A model generated the notes under the pieces. It saw nothing but the letters and a program-made list of their open reading frames with translations. It was not told where the DNA came from and searched no databases. Made by a program: the position numbers and the translations under genes. Positions 59,299-64,000 of a stretch of DNA of 64,000 bases are shown here, piece after piece. Within the stretch, counting starts at the first letter, position 1. Each line of letters begins with the position of its first letter. The DNA is from an uncultured Eubacteriaceae bacterium (GTDB lineage: Bacteria > Bacillota > Clostridia > Peptostreptococcales > Anaerovoracaceae): positions 124,001 through 188,000 of the forward strand of contig CAIFEY010000001.1 in assembly GCA_903789635.1 (NCBI GenBank). The letters are read 5' to 3'.

Positions 59299-60429
59299 AT
59301 GATGAAATTACACCGGCATAAGAAGGCATTTGCAGCCGCGGCAGCGGTGGTGTTATCGGTCGCGATGATTGTCGGGTTCTTCGGCGGAAACGGATCCCCG
59401 GATAAGAACTCTGCGACTGTTGTCAATACAACGACGAACGCGGCGCAGTCAGAGAATGGCGCGCTGGACGTAAGGAACGATTCCTCGGCAAGCTCAGGAG
59501 CGGTGCCGGATGTCTCCGGAATCCAGACCATGCCGGCGAATTACGTCACTCCGCTTTCCAACCGCAGGGACGGCGGCACACTGCATGAGTTCAGATACAA
59601 GGTCACCTATAAAGGAAAGACCTATAAGCGCCCGGCGATCGTCTACCTGCCGGCCGGCTATGATAAATCGAAGAAGTATGATATTTTCTACCTGATGCAC
59701 GGCTACGGCGGCACGTACCACACCTTCCTCGGCTGGTGGAAGGGCGCGCGCCCGTTTAAATACGTCATGGACCACATGATCTACGATCACAAGATCAGGC
59801 CGACGATCGTCGTCGACGTCGAGTACTTCCCGATGTACGGCGAATACTACTACGACCAGCTCGATACCGTGAGCAAGGAAATCGTCAATAACCTCGCACC
59901 GGCCGTCGAGAGCAAGTACTCCACGTACGCGACGTCCACGACGGAGGCAGGCCTCGCCGCATCCCGCGCACACCGTGCGATTGGCGGGTTCTCCATGGGC
60001 GGCTGCGCAACCTGGCGCGCGCTGAAGAACTATCCGGACGTATTCAAGTACTATGTGCCGATGAGCCTCGCGATGTACTACAACCCGGGCAGCTACGTGC
60101 CGAAGAGAAGCGTACAGACGTCCGATACCATGGCGAATGCGGTCAGGACCAAGGCGCCGGGGCGGAAGGTTTACGTCTTTGCCGCCTCCGGATCCGACGA
60201 CTTCATGAACCAGGGAACGGAGATGCAGGCGAGAGACCTCGCGAAGTGCAGAGGCTTCAAGTGGGTCGATCCGTCGGGCAGCTTCAGGGACGGAAACGTC
60301 ACCTACAACTGCTGGGAGGGCCGCTCGCACAGCTTCAAACAGTCCTTCCCGTACCTCTACAACGGTCTGATCCGCTTCTTCGGGTACAGCCAGTCGCAGA
60401 CAGACGAAGTCAGGAACGCAGACAGCTAA
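59299..60429 (+). CDS. Secreted/membrane-anchored esterase (esterase D/feruloyl esterase-like)
   Basis: N-terminal signal/anchor, KYDIFYLMHGYGGTYHTFLGWW, nucleophile IGGFSMGGCATW, GRSHSFKQSFPYLY. Confidence 0.85.
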   Translation: MMKLHRHKKAFAAAAAVVLSVAMIVGFFGGNGSPDKNSATVVNTTTNAAQSENGALDVRNDSSASSGAVPDVSGIQTMPANYVTPLSNRRDGGTLHEFRYKVTYKGKTYKRPAIVYLPAGYDKSKKYDIFYLMHGYGGTYHTFLGWWKGARPFKYVMDHMIYDHKIRPTIVVDVEYFPMYGEYYYDQLDTVSKEIVNNLAPAVESKYSTYATSTTEAGLAASRAHRAIGGFSMGGCATWRALKNYPDVFKYYVPMSLAMYYNPGSYVPKRSVQTSDTMANAVRTKAPGRKVYVFAASGSDDFMNQGTEMQARDLAKCRGFKWVDPSGSFRDGNVTYNCWEGRSHSFKQSFPYLYNGLIRFFGYSQSQTDEVRNADS

Positions 60430-60683
60430 GTATACGGACCGCAGGAAATACCTGCATTTTACAGAAATCCACATTTTCCAATTATAGAAATTCCTATATT
60501 ACCTACATTACTTACATTATCTGAAGAGGGGGCAGCAGCCCTCTCTTTATTTGTCTGATGCGCGGTATGCACGGCGAGGTTGGGAGAATAAATTTTCAGA
60601 ATGTGGTATAATATTTGGATAATCGAATTCTTGAAAGCTATGAGGGTTCATGGCGAAGCAGAGCCTTGGGGAGGTTTTGGGAG

Positions 60684-62603
60684 ATGAAAGGAAAGACAGG
60701 AATCAGGGGTCGGAAATCGACGATCCTGCTGACGGCGGTGCTGGCGGTGGCGATGGTCGTATGCTGCAGCTGCGGTTCAGGCAGCAGTGACAGTGAGACG
60801 GCTAAGGCGTACAGCCCGGCGTCGAGTGCGGCGGCAAAGAAGATGATCAAGAACTACACACAGGACTCGTCTGCTTTGACGCTGGACAAGGGTAAGTGGC
60901 AGTACGACAGCACGCACGACGTCTACTGGCGGGTGAAGGTGAAGTACTGCAGCAAGCCGGCGGCGACGGAGTACGAGACCATGGGAATCTACGTCCCGGG
61001 CGAGTATTTCCAAGGAAAGAAGAACAGCGACGGCACGTACACCTGCACGGTGAAGAAGGGCGGAAAGTGCGGAAACTACACCGCGAAGACGGCGCCGATC
61101 GTGTTCCCGGTCAATACGCCGGGATATTCCGCGCAGGAGGCGCCGACGTCCTACGATTACAGCAGCATCAAGAGCTATATGAAGGCCGGATTCATCTATG
61201 TCTACGCGGGCATGCGCGGCAGGGACAACGGCAGCAATTACAGCGGCGGTGCGCCATGGGGCGTGACCGACCTGAAGGCGGCAGTCCGGTACTTCCGCTA
61301 TAACAGCGGGTCTTTGCCGGGGGACACCGACAGCATCTTCACCTTCGGTCACAGCGGCGGAGGCGCACAGAGCAGCCTGATGGGGGCGAGCGGGAACAGT
61401 TCGCTCTACTACAAGTACCTGACCTCCATCGGCGCGGCGATGTATGACAAAGACAAAAATTACATCGACGACAACATCTGCGGAGCGATGTGCTGGTGCC
61501 CGATCACGAGCCTGGACCAGGCGGACGAGGCCTACGAGTGGAACATGGGTCAGTTCGCAACGAAGGGCACACGCGCGTCCGGAAAGTGGACGAGCCTGCT
61601 CTCTGATGATATGGCGAGGGAGTACGCGACGTACATCAACGCGCTTAAGCTGAAGGACGGAAGCGGAAACACGCTGAAGCTGAAGAAGAGCAGCTCCGGA
61701 ATCTATCTGTCCGGTTCCTACTATAACTATATGATTTCCGTGATCCAGACCTCGCTGAACCACTTCCTGAAGGACACGGACTTCCCGTACACGGCGAGCA
61801 GCCAGACACAGGCGTCCGGCAACTTCGGCGGTTCCATGGCCAGCGGGTCTCTGCCGAGCGGCAGTGCGCCGAGTGGGAGCGCGCCGTCATCGACCGGCAG
61901 TTCGTCAGGCGGAAGTGCACCGAGCGGAAGCGCACCGTCGTCATCCGGCAGCACGTCATCGACGTCCGGAAAGACGTATAAGACCGCAGCGGCGTACATC
62001 AAGGCGCTGAATAAGGGCGGTACATGGATCAAGTACGATAAGAAGACGAACACCGCTAAGGTGCTGAAGCTCAAGGGATTCATCCGAAACTGCAAGTCGG
62101 CGTCCAAGGACGTCGGGGCGTTCGATGCGCTCGACCGCTCGCAGGCCGAGAACAACCTGTTCGGCACGGCCGCGCACGACAGCCTGCACTTCGATTCCGT
62201 GATGGCGAAGCTGATGAGCAGGAACGCGGCGAAGTACGCGAAGAAGAGCGGCTGGAAGGCCTCTTACGCGAAGGCCTATGCGAAGGACCTGAAATACAGG
62301 GATTCGCTCGGAACCGGAATTACGCAGAGGATGAACATGTACAACCCGATGTACTACCTCGACAATTACTATTCCGGATTCGGAAAGTCGAACGTCGCGA
62401 AGTACTGGCGCATCAACACGGGAATCGAGCAGGGCGACACGGCTTTGACGACAGAGATGAACCTGGCGCTCGCCCTCAAGGCGGACAGCAATGTCAGCAA
62501 GGTCGACTTCACGACTGTCTGGGGGCAGGGCCACACGATGGCGGAGCGCAGCGGAGACGCGGAGGCGAACTTCATCAAGTGGGTCAAGGGCTGCACCAGG
62601 TAG
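60684..62603 (+). CDS. Tannase-like (subtype B) alpha/beta hydrolase lipoprotein
   Basis: Lipobox MVVCCSCGSG; nucleophile TFGHSGGGAQSSLMGASGNS; terminal His WGQGHTMAERSGD; low-complexity Ser/Gly/Pro linker inside. Confidence 0.75.
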   Translation: MKGKTGIRGRKSTILLTAVLAVAMVVCCSCGSGSSDSETAKAYSPASSAAAKKMIKNYTQDSSALTLDKGKWQYDSTHDVYWRVKVKYCSKPAATEYETMGIYVPGEYFQGKKNSDGTYTCTVKKGGKCGNYTAKTAPIVFPVNTPGYSAQEAPTSYDYSSIKSYMKAGFIYVYAGMRGRDNGSNYSGGAPWGVTDLKAAVRYFRYNSGSLPGDTDSIFTFGHSGGGAQSSLMGASGNSSLYYKYLTSIGAAMYDKDKNYIDDNICGAMCWCPITSLDQADEAYEWNMGQFATKGTRASGKWTSLLSDDMAREYATYINALKLKDGSGNTLKLKKSSSGIYLSGSYYNYMISVIQTSLNHFLKDTDFPYTASSQTQASGNFGGSMASGSLPSGSAPSGSAPSSTGSSSGGSAPSGSAPSSSGSTSSTSGKTYKTAAAYIKALNKGGTWIKYDKKTNTAKVLKLKGFIRNCKSASKDVGAFDALDRSQAENNLFGTAAHDSLHFDSVMAKLMSRNAAKYAKKSGWKASYAKAYAKDLKYRDSLGTGITQRMNMYNPMYYLDNYYSGFGKSNVAKYWRINTGIEQGDTALTTEMNLALALKADSNVSKVDFTTVWGQGHTMAERSGDAEANFIKWVKGCTR

Positions 62604-62720
62604 GCCTCGCGGCGCATCGGGGATTTTACGGCGAGGACAGAAGGGCCGGACCGGATTCGTCAATACCGAAAAAATCATGAAAACGGACGATAATGGATAG
62701 TAATCCTGGGGGGATGAGGA

Positions 62721-63512
62721 ATGAACGTACAGGCGGCATATGGAATTCTCATTCCGTTCGCGGGCACGACGCTCGGGGCGGCATGCGTATTCTTCATGAA
62801 AAATCAGCTGAGCACCCGGGTCGAGAAGATCCTGCAGGGGTTCGCGGCGGGCGTCATGACGGCCGCGTCGGTCTGGAGCCTGCTGATCCCGTCGATGGAG
62901 CAGAGTGCGCACATGGGAAAGCTGTCGTTTCTGCCGGCGTTCATCGGATTCTGGATCGGCACGCTGTTCCTGCTCCTGCTGGACCACATCATCCCGCACC
63001 TGCACCTGAACAGCGACGAGCCGGAAGGCCCTGATGCGGCAAAGAGCAAACTCACCAAGACCGCAATGATGGTGCTGGCAGTCACGCTGCACAACATCCC
63101 GGAGGGAATGGCGGTCGGCGTCGTCATCGCGGGCTGGCTGAACGGAAACGCGGGACTGACCGCGGGCGGCGCGCTGGCGCTGTCGCTCGGCATCGCGATT
63201 CAGAATTTCCCGGAGGGCGCGATCATCTCCATGCCGCTCCACTCCGAGGGCATGGGAAAGGGAATGTCGTTCCTGGGCGGCTTCCTGTCCGGCGTCGTGG
63301 AGCCGATCGGCGGAATCCTGACGATCGTGCTTTCCGACATGATGGTCCCGGTGCTCCCGTACCTGCTGGGCTTCGCGGCCGGCGCGATGATCTACGTGGT
63401 CGTCGAGGAGCTGATTCCGGAGATGTCGCAGGGCGAGCACAGCGACCGGGGCGTGGTCATGTTCGCCGTCGGGTTTACGATGATGATGGCGATGGATGTC
63501 GCGCTTGGATAA
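62721..63512 (+). CDS. ZIP family metal transporter
   Basis: ZIP motif VTLHNIPEGMAVGVVIAG; GIAIQNFPEGAIISMPL. Confidence 0.92.
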   Translation: MNVQAAYGILIPFAGTTLGAACVFFMKNQLSTRVEKILQGFAAGVMTAASVWSLLIPSMEQSAHMGKLSFLPAFIGFWIGTLFLLLLDHIIPHLHLNSDEPEGPDAAKSKLTKTAMMVLAVTLHNIPEGMAVGVVIAGWLNGNAGLTAGGALALSLGIAIQNFPEGAIISMPLHSEGMGKGMSFLGGFLSGVVEPIGGILTIVLSDMMVPVLPYLLGFAAGAMIYVVVEELIPEMSQGEHSDRGVVMFAVGFTMMMAMDVALG

Positions 63513-63557
63513 GAATTTTGTATACAGGAAACGGGCAGCCTGGCCGCCGCCCGTCGG

Positions 63558-63585
63558 ATATCGAATATTGAATATCGGATATTGG
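63558..63585. repeat. Two 14-bp direct repeats upstream of the last esterase
   Basis: ATATCGAATATTGA ATATCGGATATTGG. Confidence 0.7.
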
Positions 63586-63602
63586 ATCAGAGAAAGGATA
63601 CG

Positions 63603-64000
63603 ATGAACAACAAGAAGAAGTATATCATTCACAAGCGGTTTTACGTGTTCGTGGCGCTGGTCATCATCCTGGTGATCGCGCTGTGCGTGCACTTCCTGGG
63701 CGGGGGAGCTTTGTCCAGCAAGACAGCCGGGAAGTCGGGCACGCAGACGGAGAGTACGGCAAAGAAGAAGGCTGCGAGCGCGTCGCAGCCCCCGGACATC
63801 TCGGGAATCAAGGAGCTGCCGGCGAGCTACACCAGTCCGGTGAAGAAGTCGAGCCACGCGGGCACGCTGCATGAGTTCCGGTATAACGTGAAGATCAACG
63901 GCAGGACGTACAAGCAGCCGGCGATCGTCTACCTGCCGGCCGGGTACAAGTCATCGAAGAAGTACGATATTTTCTACCTGATGCACGGCTACGGCGGGAC
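63603..64000 (+). CDS. Esterase paralogue of 59299-60429, truncated by window end
   Basis: MNNKKKYIIHKRFYVFVALVIILVIALCVHF...ISGIKELPASYTSPVKKSSHAGTLHEFRYNVKINGRTYKQPAIVYLPAGYKSSKKYDIFYLMHGYGG. Confidence 0.85.
   Translation, partial: MNNKKKYIIHKRFYVFVALVIILVIALCVHFLGGGALSSKTAGKSGTQTESTAKKKAASASQPPDISGIKELPASYTSPVKKSSHAGTLHEFRYNVKINGRTYKQPAIVYLPAGYKSSKKYDIFYLMHGYGG

Overview
Window from a Gram-positive anaerobe of the Clostridia/Eubacteriales type; this placement is inferred from gene content and order. 0-7.2 kb: ribosomal-protein/secY/rpoA operon (rplF end to rplQ). 8.9-14.8 kb: corrinoid-dependent methyl-transfer cluster (RACo-like activator, two UroD-superfamily methyltransferases, DUF1638 protein, corrinoid protein). 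15-33.6 kb: housekeeping DNA repair/replication genes (pcrA-like, ligA, SRP RNA-dnaX-ybaB-recR, uvrB, uvrA), plus putP and panD. 34-43.3 kb: pncB, a Crp/Fnr regulator divergent from asrABC, fba, an RluA-family synthase, lepB, smpB. 43.7-47.4 kb: TudS-related desulfidase with a complete ECF transporter. 47.7-48.5 kb: tmRNA followed by three tandem 165-bp structured repeats. 49.2-52.7 kb: MerR regulator, PLP gamma-lyase, YkvI-like protein. 52.8-58.8 kb: LysR-controlled catabolic operon with an IlvD/Edd homologue lacking canonical ligands, a TauE/SafE permease, an OCD/mu-crystallin protein and a tautomerase-proline racemase fusion. 59.2-64 kb: secreted esterases, tannase-like lipoprotein, ZIP transporter. 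Strongest leads: (1) the 53.8-58.8 kb operon, whose dehydratase has lost a predicted Fe-S cysteine and the predicted carbamylated lysine; (2) a tmRNA-like relict forming the smpB terminator; (3) the 165-bp structured repeats after ssrA; (4) the corrinoid cluster of unknown substrate. No searches were run; names come from reading the translations.
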